Notes: a model not told the origin generated them from the sequence alone. 64,000 nt of DNA from Cellulomonas marina (GCF_900111925.1 NZ_FOKA01000004.1:62001-126000), one strand, 5' to 3'. Shown: positions 33,610 through 43,181, counted from the stretch's first letter. Program-made: numbers and translations.

Positions 33610-34644
33610 ATGATCGAAGCCCAGGGCCTCACGAAGGTCTACGGCAGCAAGAAGGCCGTCGACGGCATCTCCTTCTCCGTCCAGCCGGGACGCGTGACCG
33701 GCTTCCTCGGTCCGAACGGCGCCGGCAAGTCGACGACGATGCGCATGATCGTCGGGCTCGACCGGCCGACCGCCGGGACCGTGACGGTCGACGGCCGTCC
33801 CTACGCGTCGCTGCGGTCCCCGCTGGCCGAGGTCGGCGCGCTGCTCGACGCGAAGGCCGTGCACACCGGGCGCAGCGCCCGTCAGCACCTGCGCGCCATG
33901 GCCGCCACGCACGGGATCGCGACCACCCGCGTCGACGAGGTCATCGAGATGACGGGCCTGCAGACCGTGGCGGGCAAGCGGGTCGGCGGGTTCTCGCTCG
34001 GCATGGGCCAGCGGCTCGGCATCGCCGCGGCCCTGCTCGGCGACCCGCGCACCCTCATCCTCGACGAGCCCGTCAACGGCCTGGACCCCGAGGGCGTGCT
34101 GTGGGTCCGCAACCTCGTCCGGTACCTGGCCGCCGAGGGACGCACGGTGTTCCTGTCCTCGCACCTCATGAGCGAGATGGCGCAGACCGCCGACCACCTG
34201 CTCGTCATCGGGCGCGGGCGGATCCTCGCCGACGCGCCCATCGCCGACGTCGTCGCCGCCGCCACCCGGCAGACCGTGCGCGTGCGGTCCCCGCAGGCGA
34301 CCGCGCTCGCCGAGGGGCTGGCCGCCGCCGATGTGCAGGTCCGAGCCGTATCGCCGGGCCTGCTCGAGGTCGAGGGCCGCACCGCCGAGCAGGTGGGCGA
34401 GCTCGCGGCCGCCCGCGGCCTCGTCCTGCACGAGCTGACGCCCGTCACCGGGTCGCTCGAGGACGCCTACATGAACCTCACGGCCGACGCCGTCGAGTAC
34501 GCCACCCACGGCACGCCCGACGGCGGCACCGGTGCGGATCGCGCCCCCGAGCTGGTGGACGTCCTGTCCGCCACCGCCGGCAGCACCACCACGAGCAGCA
34601 CCACCACGAGCAGCACCACCAGCACGGACGGAGAGGCCCGATGA
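33610..34644 (+). CDS. ABC transporter ATP-binding protein
   Basis: This 344-residue nucleotide-binding subunit powers an ABC-2 type exporter. Walker A G-P-N-G-A-G-K-S-T lies at 34-42. The signature reads F-S-L-G-M-G-Q (LGMGQ in place of LSGGQ, common in this subfamily), Walker B is L-I-L-D-E-P-V-N-G-L-D-P-E-G, and the switch is S-S-H-L-M-S-E. The C-terminal regulatory part ends in a low-complexity Ser/Thr tail built from repeated ACCACCACGAGCAGC units (about 34585-34623). The ATG at 33610 follows AGGAGAGCGAC. The stop overlaps the permease start (ATGA). Export of drugs or lipids is possible; the cargo is not readable. Confidence 0.92.
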   Translation: MIEAQGLTKVYGSKKAVDGISFSVQPGRVTGFLGPNGAGKSTTMRMIVGLDRPTAGTVTVDGRPYASLRSPLAEVGALLDAKAVHTGRSARQHLRAMAATHGIATTRVDEVIEMTGLQTVAGKRVGGFSLGMGQRLGIAAALLGDPRTLILDEPVNGLDPEGVLWVRNLVRYLAAEGRTVFLSSHLMSEMAQTADHLLVIGRGRILADAPIADVVAAATRQTVRVRSPQATALAEGLAAADVQVRAVSPGLLEVEGRTAEQVGELAAARGLVLHELTPVTGSLEDAYMNLTADAVEYATHGTPDGGTGADRAPELVDVLSATAGSTTTSSTTTSSTTSTDGEAR

Positions 34645-35516
34645 GCACCGCCACCGCCACCGCGACGACCGGGGCGCTGCCGCCGCGCACGGTCACCGCA
34701 CGTCCCGTCACCTTCGGCCGCGTCCTGCGGTCGGAGTGGATCAAGCTCTGGTCCCTGCGCTCGACGTGGTGGACGGTCGTGCTGACCGTCGTCGCGTTCG
34801 TCGGGCTCGTCGCCGCGATGAGCGGGATCGTGCGCCAGATCGGCGGCGACGGACCCGCCGACCCGGCCACGGGCGCGGAGCTCAGCGCCTCCTTCGTCTA
34901 CTCCATCGCCGTGCAGCCGGCCTCGCTGGCCGCCGTGACGCTGGGCGTGCTGGCGATCACCGGCGAGTACACGACGGGGATGATCCGCTCGACGTTCGCC
35001 GCCGTGCCGCGCCGTCTGCCGGCGCTGTGGGCCAAGGCCGTCGTCGTCTTCCTCGTCATGGCGGTGACGGCCCTCGTCGCCGTGGCGCTCGGGTACGCCG
35101 TGTCGACGCTCATCCTGTCCGGGCCGGGCCTGGCGCTGGACCTGGACCTCGCGGAGTCGTGGCGGGTGCTGCTGGGGTCCGTGCTCTACCTGGCGACCGT
35201 CGCCCTGTTCGCCTTCGCCATCGGCGCGATCATCCGGCACTCCGCGGGGGCGCTGGCGACGATCTTCGGCCTGCTGCTCGTCGTCGAGAACGTCGTGGCC
35301 GCCATCCCGTGGGAGCCGCTGCGCTACGTGCGGCCGTTCCTGCCGGCGAGCTCCGGGGCGCGGATCACGCTGCCCGACGCGGCGCAGGGCATCTACGCCA
35401 ACCCCGACGCGTACTGGCTGGACCTCAGCATCGCCGAGTCGTTCGGGATCCTCGTCGCCTGGACCGTCGTCCTCCTGGCGATCGCCGCCGTCCTCATGCG
35501 CCGCCGCGACGCCTGA
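34641..35516 (+). CDS. ABC-2 type transporter permease
   Basis: This 291-residue membrane subunit pairs with the ATPase encoded just upstream, whose stop codon it overlaps by 4 bp. After a Thr/Ala-rich start, R-V-L-R-S-E-W-I-K-L-W-S-L-R-S-T-W-W-T begins the first helix, a hallmark of the ABC-2 permease family seen next to such ATPases. About six TM helices follow, including A-I-T-G-E-Y-T-T-G-M-I-R-S-T-F, the conserved cytoplasmic coupling region. It ends in basic R-R-R-D-A. The pair should act as an exporter or bacteriocin/antibiotic tolerance pump. No dedicated regulator gene is adjacent. Confidence 0.9.
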   Translation: MSTATATATTGALPPRTVTARPVTFGRVLRSEWIKLWSLRSTWWTVVLTVVAFVGLVAAMSGIVRQIGGDGPADPATGAELSASFVYSIAVQPASLAAVTLGVLAITGEYTTGMIRSTFAAVPRRLPALWAKAVVVFLVMAVTALVAVALGYAVSTLILSGPGLALDLDLAESWRVLLGSVLYLATVALFAFAIGAIIRHSAGALATIFGLLLVVENVVAAIPWEPLRYVRPFLPASSGARITLPDAAQGIYANPDAYWLDLSIAESFGILVAWTVVLLAIAAVLMRRRDA

Positions 35517-35558
35517 CCGGCCGCTCCTCCCCGACGCCCTCCCCTCGTCCTCCTGCGC

Positions 35559-35600
35559 CACCGCCCGTCACCGCCCGTCACCGCCCGTCACCGCCCGGTG
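35559..35600 (+). repeat. 10-bp tandem repeat after the ABC operon
   Basis: CACCGCCCGT is repeated about four times, the last unit being altered, directly before a long hairpin. It is non-coding and likely a slippage product. Confidence 0.7.
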
Positions 35601-35601
35601 A

Positions 35602-35653
35602 GATGCCACTCCCGGACGCGGTGGCGGGCGGTGCCGCGTCCGGAAGCGGCATC
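35602..35653. terminator. Long hairpin terminator of the ABC operon
   Basis: Two 20-bp arms (GATGCC.CT.CCGGACGCGG and its complement, 18 of 20 paired) flank a 12-nt loop, between the permease stop and the next + strand gene. There is no T-run. Confidence 0.8.
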
Positions 35654-35712
35654 TCGGTGAGGGGTGGGCCGGACGCCGGGGCTCATGGGCGGGCGGGTTA
35701 GGGTCGGGCGCC

Positions 35713-36768
35713 GTGACCTCCTCGACGACCGGCTCCGCCACGCCCGGTTCGACCTCGCGCAGCTCGGCCTCGTCCGGTCCCGCCTCGTCGGGTCCTGCCT
35801 CGTCCGGTCCTGCCTCAGCCGGTCCCGCCTCGCCCGGTACGCCGCCCGGTGGCGGTGCGGCACCCGGCGCAGGAGGGGTGCGACGGCGGCAGGCGGCGCT
35901 GCCCGGGACCGTGCTGCAGGCGCACCGGGTCACCGAGCACCTCGTGCGGGTCGTGCTGGGCGGGCCCGGGCTCGCGGCGTTCGAGCCGTCGGTGCACGCC
36001 GACTCCTACGTCAAGCTCGCCTTCTGCGCGCCGGGGCCGCGGCCGCTCGACGAGGACGGGCGCGTCGACCTGACCGCCGTGCGCGACGCGCTCGGGCCGG
36101 ACGCGGTGCGGCTGCGCGCGTACACCGTGCGGGACGCCCGCGACGGCGAGGTCACCCTCGACGTCGTCGTGCACGGCGACGAGGGCCTGGCCGGGCCCTG
36201 GGCGGCGCGACTCGCGGACGGGCGCCCGCGCGAGGAGGACCTCGAGGCGCTGGTGCTCGGGCCCGGCGGCGCCTGGTCGCCGGTCGGCACGGGTCCGCGC
36301 GCCGGCGCCGGCACGAGTGCTGACACCGCCGCCGCCGAGGACGCGCCCGTCGCGACGGTGCTGGTCGGCGACGCCTCGGCACTGCCCGCGGTGGCCGTGT
36401 GCCTCGAGCGGATGCCGGCGGACGCCACCGGTGTGGCCCTCGTCGAGGTCGCGGGGCCGGCCGACAGGCTGCCGCTGACCGCGCCCGCCGGAGTCGAGGT
36501 GCGCTGGGTCGAGGCGGCAGGGGCACCCGGTGACGCCCTCGTCGCCGCCGTGCGGGAGCTGGCCTGGCCCGCCGGGCGCGTCGAGGCGTTCGTGCACGGC
36601 GAGGCGCAGGCCGTCCGCGCGCTGCGCCGGCACGTGCGGGCCGAGCGCGGCGTGCGCCGGGAGGACCTGTCGGCGTCGGGGTACTGGCGCCAGGGCGTCG
36701 ACGACGAGGGCTGGCGCGCGCAGAAGCGCGACTGGGTCGCCGCGGTCGAGGCCGACGACGCGGGCTGA
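35713..36768 (+). CDS. Siderophore-interacting FAD-binding reductase family protein
   Basis: This cytoplasmic flavoprotein of 351 residues probably reduces ferric siderophores to free iron. A low-complexity N-terminus (about 1-50, repeating S-S-G-P-A) precedes the FAD-binding barrel. H-A-D-S-Y-V-K-L-A-F and R-A-Y-T-V-R match the FAD site, and the NAD(P)H-type C-terminal half ends S-G-Y-W-R-Q-G-V-D-D-E-G-W, a strong SIP-family ending. The GTG at 35713 is the annotated start, but the repeat-rich first 50 residues have no family counterpart, so the functional start may lie farther in. No siderophore transporter is seen nearby. Confidence 0.88.
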   Translation: MTSSTTGSATPGSTSRSSASSGPASSGPASSGPASAGPASPGTPPGGGAAPGAGGVRRRQAALPGTVLQAHRVTEHLVRVVLGGPGLAAFEPSVHADSYVKLAFCAPGPRPLDEDGRVDLTAVRDALGPDAVRLRAYTVRDARDGEVTLDVVVHGDEGLAGPWAARLADGRPREEDLEALVLGPGGAWSPVGTGPRAGAGTSADTAAAEDAPVATVLVGDASALPAVAVCLERMPADATGVALVEVAGPADRLPLTAPAGVEVRWVEAAGAPGDALVAAVRELAWPAGRVEAFVHGEAQAVRALRRHVRAERGVRREDLSASGYWRQGVDDEGWRAQKRDWVAAVEADDAG

Positions 36769-36911
36769 GGAACCGGAGGACCCGGACCACCCCCAGCCGG
36801 ACCGCCCACCGGAGCCCGCACCTGCGCTCCACCCGCGCGCCCACCTGCAGCGCTCGCCGCGGCAGCCCGCCCGACGTACCGTCGAGGCCTCCGTCCGAAA
36901 GAGGTCCGTCC

Positions 36912-37433
36912 GTGCCCGAGCAGCAGGAGCGCGCAGCCGACACGCGCTCGGAGGCCGACCAGGGATTGCGCGCCAGCACGCCGCCGGACTCGTTCTCCCT
37001 CGTGCACGAGTGGGTCATCGACTCCCTCACGGAGCTCGCCGGGCTGCGGCGCTCGCTGCAGCAGGCGCTCGTGACCTCTCGACGCGCTGCGGTCGACGGC
37101 CTGTCCCGGACCCCCGACCTCATGGTGCTGGTGGCCTCGGAGCTGGCGACGAACGCCCTGCGGCACGGCCGGCCGCCGACGATCGTCCGGCTGCTCGCCG
37201 ACGGCGACGGCTGGCTGCTCGACGTCGCCGACCACGGCGTCGACACCGCTCCCGTCCTCGCCGGGGTGCGCGAGCCGGGCGAGGGCGGCTTCGGGCTGGC
37301 GATCGCCCGGAAGCTCGCCCTCGACGTCGGGTGGTACGCCACCGGGACGACGAAGCACGTGTGGGCGGTCTTCGCCGACACCTCCCCCGCCGACGGCGAC
37401 GCCGAGCCGGCGGACCCCGCGCCGACCGCGTAG
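36912..37433 (+). CDS. Histidine-kinase-like ATPase (anti-sigma/RsbW-type) protein
   Basis: This small 173-residue GHKL ATPase has S-E-L-A-T-N-A-L-R-H-G (N box), V-A-D-H-G-V (G1) and G-E-G-G-F-G-L-A-I-A (G2). It lacks a His-phosphotransfer domain. Such stand-alone HATPase_c_2 proteins act as anti-sigma factors or serine kinases of partner-switching systems in actinobacteria. The GTG at 36912 has GAAAGAGG just upstream. A paired GTCCG...GTCCG sequence (36890-36908) overlaps this leader. No anti-anti-sigma or sigma gene lies next to it, so its partner must be elsewhere. Confidence 0.82.
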   Translation: MPEQQERAADTRSEADQGLRASTPPDSFSLVHEWVIDSLTELAGLRRSLQQALVTSRRAAVDGLSRTPDLMVLVASELATNALRHGRPPTIVRLLADGDGWLLDVADHGVDTAPVLAGVREPGEGGFGLAIARKLALDVGWYATGTTKHVWAVFADTSPADGDAEPADPAPTA

Positions 37434-37481
37434 TCGCGCGCGAGCTCGCGGTCCGAAGCGGTCCGACGGCCGGGACACGGG

Positions 37482-37555
37482 TGCCCCCGCCGGGGCTCGA
37501 ACCCGGACTGGGCCGGGTTTAAGCCGGCTGCCTCTGCCGATTGGGCTACGGGGGC
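37482..37555 (-). tRNA. tRNA-like gene, anticodon UAA (Leu codon UUA) with class-I short variable arm
   Basis: The minus strand folds into a full cloverleaf of 74 nt. The acceptor stem is GCCCCCG/CGGGGGC with discriminator A. The D arm has a 3-bp stem GCC/GGC with GG in the loop. The anticodon stem is GCCGG/CCGGC with loop CTTAAAC, giving anticodon UAA. The variable region is only five bases, CCAGT. The T stem is CCGGG/CCCGG with loop TTCGAGC. CCA is not encoded. Leucine tRNAs normally have a long variable arm, so the identity is uncertain. It stands alone between the anti-sigma-type gene and ndh. Confidence 0.8.
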
Positions 37556-37692
37556 GGTGCGGGCGCTCGCGCCGGTGGCCACGGGGGCATGCCCGCACAC
37601 GCGGGCGCGAGCAGCCGGGCGCCGCGGGGCTCGCACCCACGACACCCGGCTGGACCGAGGGGCGGCCGCGGCACGCGCCGCCCGGGATGACG

Positions 37693-37727
37693 GACGGCCC
37701 GGCGCGTCGGGGACGCGCCGGGCCGTC
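37693..37727. terminator. Perfect hairpin terminator of ndh
   Basis: Two perfect 16-bp arms (GACGGCCCGGCGCGTC and its complement) flank a GGG loop. It lies 4 bp past the stop codon of the minus-strand NADH dehydrogenase gene. Confidence 0.85.
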
Positions 37728-37731
37728 GGCG

Positions 37732-39213
37732 TCAGCTCTTGCTGGCGTTCTGCTTCTCGGACTCGGCCGGCGAGCCGGACTCCTCCTTGATCGCGGGGAT
37801 GGACGGCGCCGGCTTGGCCGAGGCGAGCTCGGGTTCCCGCGGCGGCGCCTCCTGCGTCTTCGGCTTGGCCGGCTGCGACGCGGCGCGGAACTCGGCGCGC
37901 GGGTCGTGGATCGCGCCGAGGGCGACGACCTCGCGGCGGAGCAGGAGCGAGCCGGTCCAGCCGGCCATGATCCGGACCTTGCGGTTGAAGGTCGGCATGG
38001 CGCCCACGTGGTAAGTGCGGTGCAGGACCCAGGCGAGGAACCCGCGGACCTTGAGCCTGCCGAACATCTGCGCGACGCCCTTGTAGACGCCGAGCGACGC
38101 GACGGCGCCGACGTTCTTGTGGCTGTACTCCGTCGGCTCCGCGGAGCGGAGGACGCGCGCCAGGTTGTCGCCGAGGTGGTTGCCCTCGCGGACGGCGTGC
38201 TGGGCGTTCGGCGGGCAGGTCTTGCCGGGCTGCGTCAGGTCCGGCACGGCGGCGCAGTCACCCGCGGCGTAGGCGTCGGGCACGACGGTGCCGTCCTCCT
38301 GCGTGACCTGCAGCTTCGCGTTGCAGATGACGCGCCCGAGCTTGTCCAGCGGCAGGTCGGAGTCCTGCAGCACCGGGTTGGCCTTCACCCCGGCGGTCCA
38401 GATGATCGTCTCGGCGTCGAACTCCGTCTTGTTCGACAGCACGACGTGGCCGTCGACGCAGGAGGACAGGAAGGTGGAGAGGTAGATCTCGATGTTGCGC
38501 TTGCGCAGCTGCTCGAGCGTGTAGCCGCCGAGCTCCTCGCTCACCTCGGGGAGGATGCGCGGCGATCCCTCGACGAGGACGAACCGCAGCTCCTCCTCCT
38601 CGATCGCCTTGTAGTACTTCACCGCGGCGCGGGCCATGTCCTCGACCTCTGCCAGCGCCTCGATGCCGGCGAACCCGCCGCCGACGAAGACGAACGTGAG
38701 CATCTTGCGGCGCAGCCCGGGGTCCCACGTGCTCGACGCGACGTCGATGCGGTTGAGGACCTGGTTGCGCAGGGCGATGGCCTCCTCGACCTGCTTGAAG
38801 CCGATGGCCTGCTCCGCGAGGCCCGGGATGGGCAGCGTGCGGGCGACCGAGCCGAGGCCGACCACGAGGTGGTCGTAGGTGACCCAGTAGGGCTCACCCT
38901 CCTCCGGCGTGATCTGCACGGTGCGATCCGCGTGCTTGATCTGGCTGACCTTGCCCTGCAGCACGTCGACGCCCTTGAGCGCGCGGCGGTGCGGGGCGAC
39001 GGCCCAGCGGGGGTCGATGGACCCGGCCGCCACCTCGGGCAGGAAGGGGTAGTACGTCATGTACGGGCGCGGGTCGACGACGACGATCGCCGCCTCGCGG
39101 TTGCCGAGCCGCTTGCGCAGCCGCTTGGCGGTGTACAGGCCCACCGTGCCGCCCCCGAGGACGAGGACGCGGGGGACCTTGCGGGACTTCGTGGAGGCGA
39201 CCGGCTCGGACAT
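37732..39213 (-). CDS. ndh: NAD(P)/FAD-dependent oxidoreductase, type II NADH dehydrogenase-like
   Basis: This 493-residue flavoprotein oxidises NADH and reduces the quinone pool at the inner membrane face without pumping protons. The first dinucleotide fold reads V-L-G-G-G-T-V-G-L-Y-T-A-K. D-P-R-P-Y-M-T-Y-Y-P-F follows, then a second fold F-V-G-G-G-F-A-G-I-E, and Y-A-A-G-D-C-A-A-V-P-D binds FAD. A C-terminal hydrophobic/amphipathic part ends in a Pro/Glu/Lys-rich tail. The ATG at 39213 was chosen over one 8 codons upstream. On the minus strand TAGCGT ends 7 nt before it, so the mRNA may be leaderless, and no Shine-Dalgarno is present. It is a single gene with a strong terminator. Confidence 0.88.
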   Translation of the reverse strand: MSEPVASTKSRKVPRVLVLGGGTVGLYTAKRLRKRLGNREAAIVVVDPRPYMTYYPFLPEVAAGSIDPRWAVAPHRRALKGVDVLQGKVSQIKHADRTVQITPEEGEPYWVTYDHLVVGLGSVARTLPIPGLAEQAIGFKQVEEAIALRNQVLNRIDVASSTWDPGLRRKMLTFVFVGGGFAGIEALAEVEDMARAAVKYYKAIEEEELRFVLVEGSPRILPEVSEELGGYTLEQLRKRNIEIYLSTFLSSCVDGHVVLSNKTEFDAETIIWTAGVKANPVLQDSDLPLDKLGRVICNAKLQVTQEDGTVVPDAYAAGDCAAVPDLTQPGKTCPPNAQHAVREGNHLGDNLARVLRSAEPTEYSHKNVGAVASLGVYKGVAQMFGRLKVRGFLAWVLHRTYHVGAMPTFNRKVRIMAGWTGSLLLRREVVALGAIHDPRAEFRAASQPAKPKTQEAPPREPELASAKPAPSIPAIKEESGSPAESEKQNASKS

Positions 39214-39220
39214 GCGGTCA

Positions 39221-39226
39221 ACGCTA
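39221..39226 (-). promoter_or_regulatory. -10 element suggesting leaderless ndh mRNA
   Basis: TAGCGT on the minus strand lies seven bases before the ATG, so transcription would start at or next to the start codon. Leaderless mRNAs are frequent in actinobacteria. Confidence 0.4.
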
Positions 39227-39385
39227 CCCGCCCCCACGCGGGCCCGCCGTCCCGGCCGCCGGGTGCAGGGCTCCGGCCAGCGCTGATACCGCTTCCCGGG
39301 CCCCGGCTGTGAGGACCCTCACCCCCTGTCGGCCCACGCGCCCGTGCCCCACGAGGCCGTCGGCGCGCCCCGGCTGCCGCGCGCG

Positions 39386-40363
39386 TCAGGCCCGGGCGGC
39401 GCGATCGACGACGCTGAGGGCGATGCCGTCGAGGATGTCGTGCTCCGAGGTGACGACCGCGCTCAGCGCGCCGCCAGCCGCACGCACGTCCGCGTCCACC
39501 CGTGCGACGACGTCGTGCCAGACGAGCGCCCCCGCCCCGATGACGTCCACCCGGCCCGGGTGCATGAAGGGCAGCGCGGCCCGCGACGCGCGGTCCCGGC
39601 GCAGCAGGTCGTCGCAGGCGGCGAGCACCGCGTCCACCGCGAGGGCGGACCCGTCGATCCGCTCGGGCTGGTAGGCCGGCAGGCCGAGCGCGTGGGCGGT
39701 TACGGTCGTGACGGTCCCCGCCAGCCCGACGAGGGTGCGCGCCCGCGACCAGTCGACGTGCCCGGCCGCCTCGTCGAGCGCCGCGGCCACGTCGGCACGG
39801 GCGGCGGCGACCTCGTCGGCCGCCGGGGGGTCCGAGCGCAGGTGCCGCTCGGTCAGCCGCACGCAGCCGACGTCCATGGACCACGCGGCGTCGGGGGTGC
39901 CCGTGCCGACGACGAGCTCCGTCGACCCGCCCCCGAGGTCGACGACGACGTACGGGCCCGGGTGCGCCGCGAGCCCGCCGACGGCCCCCCGGAAGGACAG
40001 GGCGGCCTCCTCGTGCCCGGCCACGACCTCGGGCTCCACGCCGATGGCGTCCCGCACCCCGGCGACGAACTCGTCGCGGTTCTCCGCGTCCCGCGTGGCG
40101 GAGGTCGCGACGAACCGCACGGCCGCCGCGCCCGGCTCGACCCCGAGCTCGACGCACCGGTCGGCGTAGCGCCGCGTCGCATCCAGCGTCCGCGCGAGCG
40201 CCTCCGGCGCGAGGCGACCCGTGCGGTCCACGCCCTGCCCCAGGCGGACGACCTCCATGCGTCGGTCGACGTCGGTGAGGGTCCCGCCCTCGACGTCGGC
40301 GACGAGCAGCCGGATGGAGTTGGTCCCGCAGTCGATGGCAGCCACACGCGTCACGGGCGTCAT
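39386..40363 (-). CDS. ppx: Ppx/GppA family exopolyphosphatase
   Basis: This cytoplasmic enzyme of 325 residues belongs to the ASKHA phosphatase fold and removes terminal phosphates from polyphosphate or (p)ppGpp. A-I-D-C-G-T-N-S-I-R-L-L-V is the first phosphate loop, V-V-D-L-G-G-G-S-T-E-L the second, and G-L-A-G-T-V-T-T-V the adenosine-like motif. It is the short form that lacks the C-terminal HD domain, as usual in actinobacteria. It follows the DUF501 gene by 31 bp on the same strand, and the order ftsB-DUF501-ppx downstream of eno is conserved among actinobacteria, so co-transcription is expected. Confidence 0.92.
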   Translation of the reverse strand: MTPVTRVAAIDCGTNSIRLLVADVEGGTLTDVDRRMEVVRLGQGVDRTGRLAPEALARTLDATRRYADRCVELGVEPGAAAVRFVATSATRDAENRDEFVAGVRDAIGVEPEVVAGHEEAALSFRGAVGGLAAHPGPYVVVDLGGGSTELVVGTGTPDAAWSMDVGCVRLTERHLRSDPPAADEVAAARADVAAALDEAAGHVDWSRARTLVGLAGTVTTVTAHALGLPAYQPERIDGSALAVDAVLAACDDLLRRDRASRAALPFMHPGRVDVIGAGALVWHDVVARVDADVRAAGGALSAVVTSEHDILDGIALSVVDRAARA

Positions 40364-40394
40364 CGTGCCACCCGCACGCGGGTCGGCACGCGGG

Positions 40395-40985
40395 TCAGCA
40401 GGTGCAGCGATCGGGCCGCCACTGGTCGGCGACGAGCGCGAGGGCCTCGTCGCCCAGGGGGTTGACCCCGGGGCCGGCTGCGAGCGCGTGCCCGACGAGC
40501 ACGTGCAGGCACTTGACGCGCGTGGGCATGCCGCCGGCCGACACCCCCGCGATCTCGGGCACGTGCCCGAGCGCCTCGCGGTCGGCGAGGTAGGCCGCGT
40601 GCGCGCGGGCGTGGCCCTCGGCGAGCACGGGGTCCTCCGCCAGGCGCTGCGTCCAGGTCCGCATGATCCCCGAGGCCTCGAGCGTGCTGACCGCCGACAC
40701 CGCCGGCGGGCAGGTGAGGTAGTACGTCGTCGGGAAGGGGGTGCCGTCGTCGAGCCTCGGCGCGGTGCGGACCACGGTCGGCCGCCCGCAGACGCACCGG
40801 GCCGCGATCCCGACGAGCCCGCGCGGCGGCCGGCCGAGCTGCTCGGCGAGCACGGCCCGGTCGGCGTCGGTGACGACCGCGGGGTCGACGGCCTCGTCGG
40901 GCACGAGGGCGTCCGGCACGGCGGCGGGCACAGTGGTGGAGGCCGACGCGTCGGGGGCGGCGAGGGGGAGGTCGTGCTGCGTCAC
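40395..40985 (-). CDS. DUF501 family protein
   Basis: This conserved actinobacterial protein of 196 residues has unknown function. An Ala/Pro-rich N-terminus of about 45 residues leads into A-V-L-A-E-Q-L-G-R. V-A-A-R-C-V-C-G-R-P family strings follow here as I-A-A-R-C-V-C-G-R-P, then F-P-T-T-Y-Y-L-T-C-P-P and G-G-M-P-T-R-V-K-C-L-H-V-L-V-G-H-A-L. Conserved Cys and His residues suggest a metal or cofactor site. The GTG at 40985 follows AGGACCCCGC. It lies between ftsB and ppx, its usual neighbourhood, which ties it loosely to cell envelope or growth functions. Confidence 0.9.
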   Translation of the reverse strand: MTQHDLPLAAPDASASTTVPAAVPDALVPDEAVDPAVVTDADRAVLAEQLGRPPRGLVGIAARCVCGRPTVVRTAPRLDDGTPFPTTYYLTCPPAVSAVSTLEASGIMRTWTQRLAEDPVLAEGHARAHAAYLADREALGHVPEIAGVSAGGMPTRVKCLHVLVGHALAAGPGVNPLGDEALALVADQWRPDRCTC

Positions 40986-41081
40986 GCGGGGTCCTGGGGG
41001 TCGTGGACGGGGACGTCCCATCATCCCCGACCGCGAGCGCGCTCCCGGGCCGTCGCGAGCGAGCCCGTCGCTCGCGTGACC

Positions 41082-41705
41082 TCAGGAAGTCGCGGGCGGC
41101 GCCTCGGGCGTCGGCGCGGGCGGGGTCACGGGGGCCGCGCCCGCCTCCTCGACGGAGGTCCACACCGACTGGTACCAGGGCCGCGTCGTGCCGTCCGCGA
41201 GGGTCGAGGAGTCGGTGCTCGGACCGGCCGGCACGGCGGCCTCGGGGACCGTGCCGGGGTCGACGACGCGGTAGGCCCGCTCCCCCGGCAGGACGAAGGC
41301 GAGGCGGTCGCGCGCCTGGGCGCGGACGTAGGCCGGGTCGTCCCAGCGGTCGAGGTCGGCCTGGAGCTCGGAGTTCGTCGCCTGCGCCTGCTCCACCTGC
41401 TGCTCCAGCGCCCGCAGCTCGGCCTGCTGCTGCAGGTAGGAGCCCAGTGTCGGGTAGACGAGCACGAACGCGACGACGACGACGAGCGCCAGCACGAGCA
41501 CCCGCGCGGAGAACAGCCGTGGCACGGTGGCCTGCACGACGGGCACGGGACCGCGGGGACGGCGGCCGGCACCCCCGGGACGCGCGCCGGGGCGCGGTGC
41601 GGGCCGCTCGCCGAGCCGCTGACCGGACCGCTCGCCGTGCTTGTCGCCCGGCGCGGCCGCGCCGCGCGGGGCGCGCGGGTGGCCGGGACGGCGGGACGAG
41701 GGCAT
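41082..41705 (-). CDS. ftsB: FtsB/DivIC-type septum formation initiator
   Basis: This 207-residue single-pass membrane protein of the divisome bridges early and late division proteins. A basic, Pro/Gly-rich cytoplasmic region of about 60 residues precedes one TM helix (about 65-87, V-L-V-L-A-L-V-V-V-V-A-F). A short extracytoplasmic coiled coil follows (L-R-A-L-E-Q-Q-V-E-Q-A-Q-A-T-N), then R-D-R-L-A-F-V-L-P-G-E, the DivIC/FtsB signature end. A Pro/Ala/Thr-rich tail is lineage-specific. The ATG at 41705 was chosen; an in-frame ATG 29 codons upstream is less likely. It sits between eno and the DUF501 gene as in other actinobacteria. Confidence 0.88.
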   Translation of the reverse strand: MPSSRRPGHPRAPRGAAAPGDKHGERSGQRLGERPAPRPGARPGGAGRRPRGPVPVVQATVPRLFSARVLVLALVVVVAFVLVYPTLGSYLQQQAELRALEQQVEQAQATNSELQADLDRWDDPAYVRAQARDRLAFVLPGERAYRVVDPGTVPEAAVPAGPSTDSSTLADGTTRPWYQSVWTSVEEAGAAPVTPPAPTPEAPPATS

Positions 41706-41816
41706 GGCCTCGATTGTGCCCCGCACCTGCGGCCCCGGCGGCACCGACCCGCCGCAGCACGAGGTCGGCACGGGATCAGCACGGGCCAGCACGTGGTCAC
41801 CACGGGACGGGACGCC

Positions 41817-41850
41817 GCAGGGCCGGCGACCCGGAGGTCGTCGGCCCTGC
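41817..41850. terminator. Hairpin terminator of eno
   Basis: Arms of 14 bp (GCAGGGCCGGCGAC against GTCGTCGGCCCTGC, one mismatch) flank a 6-nt loop about 40 bp past the enolase stop. It separates eno from ftsB. Confidence 0.7.
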
Positions 41851-41888
41851 GTCGTGCTGCTGGGTGCTGCTGGGTGTGCTGCGGGTGC

Positions 41889-43181
<1,293 letters not shown>

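Noticed and set aside
37610-37650. A second tRNA-like T-arm (GGGCTCGCACCCACGAC) beside the tRNA
   Set aside because: No matching acceptor, D or anticodon arms can be folded around it.
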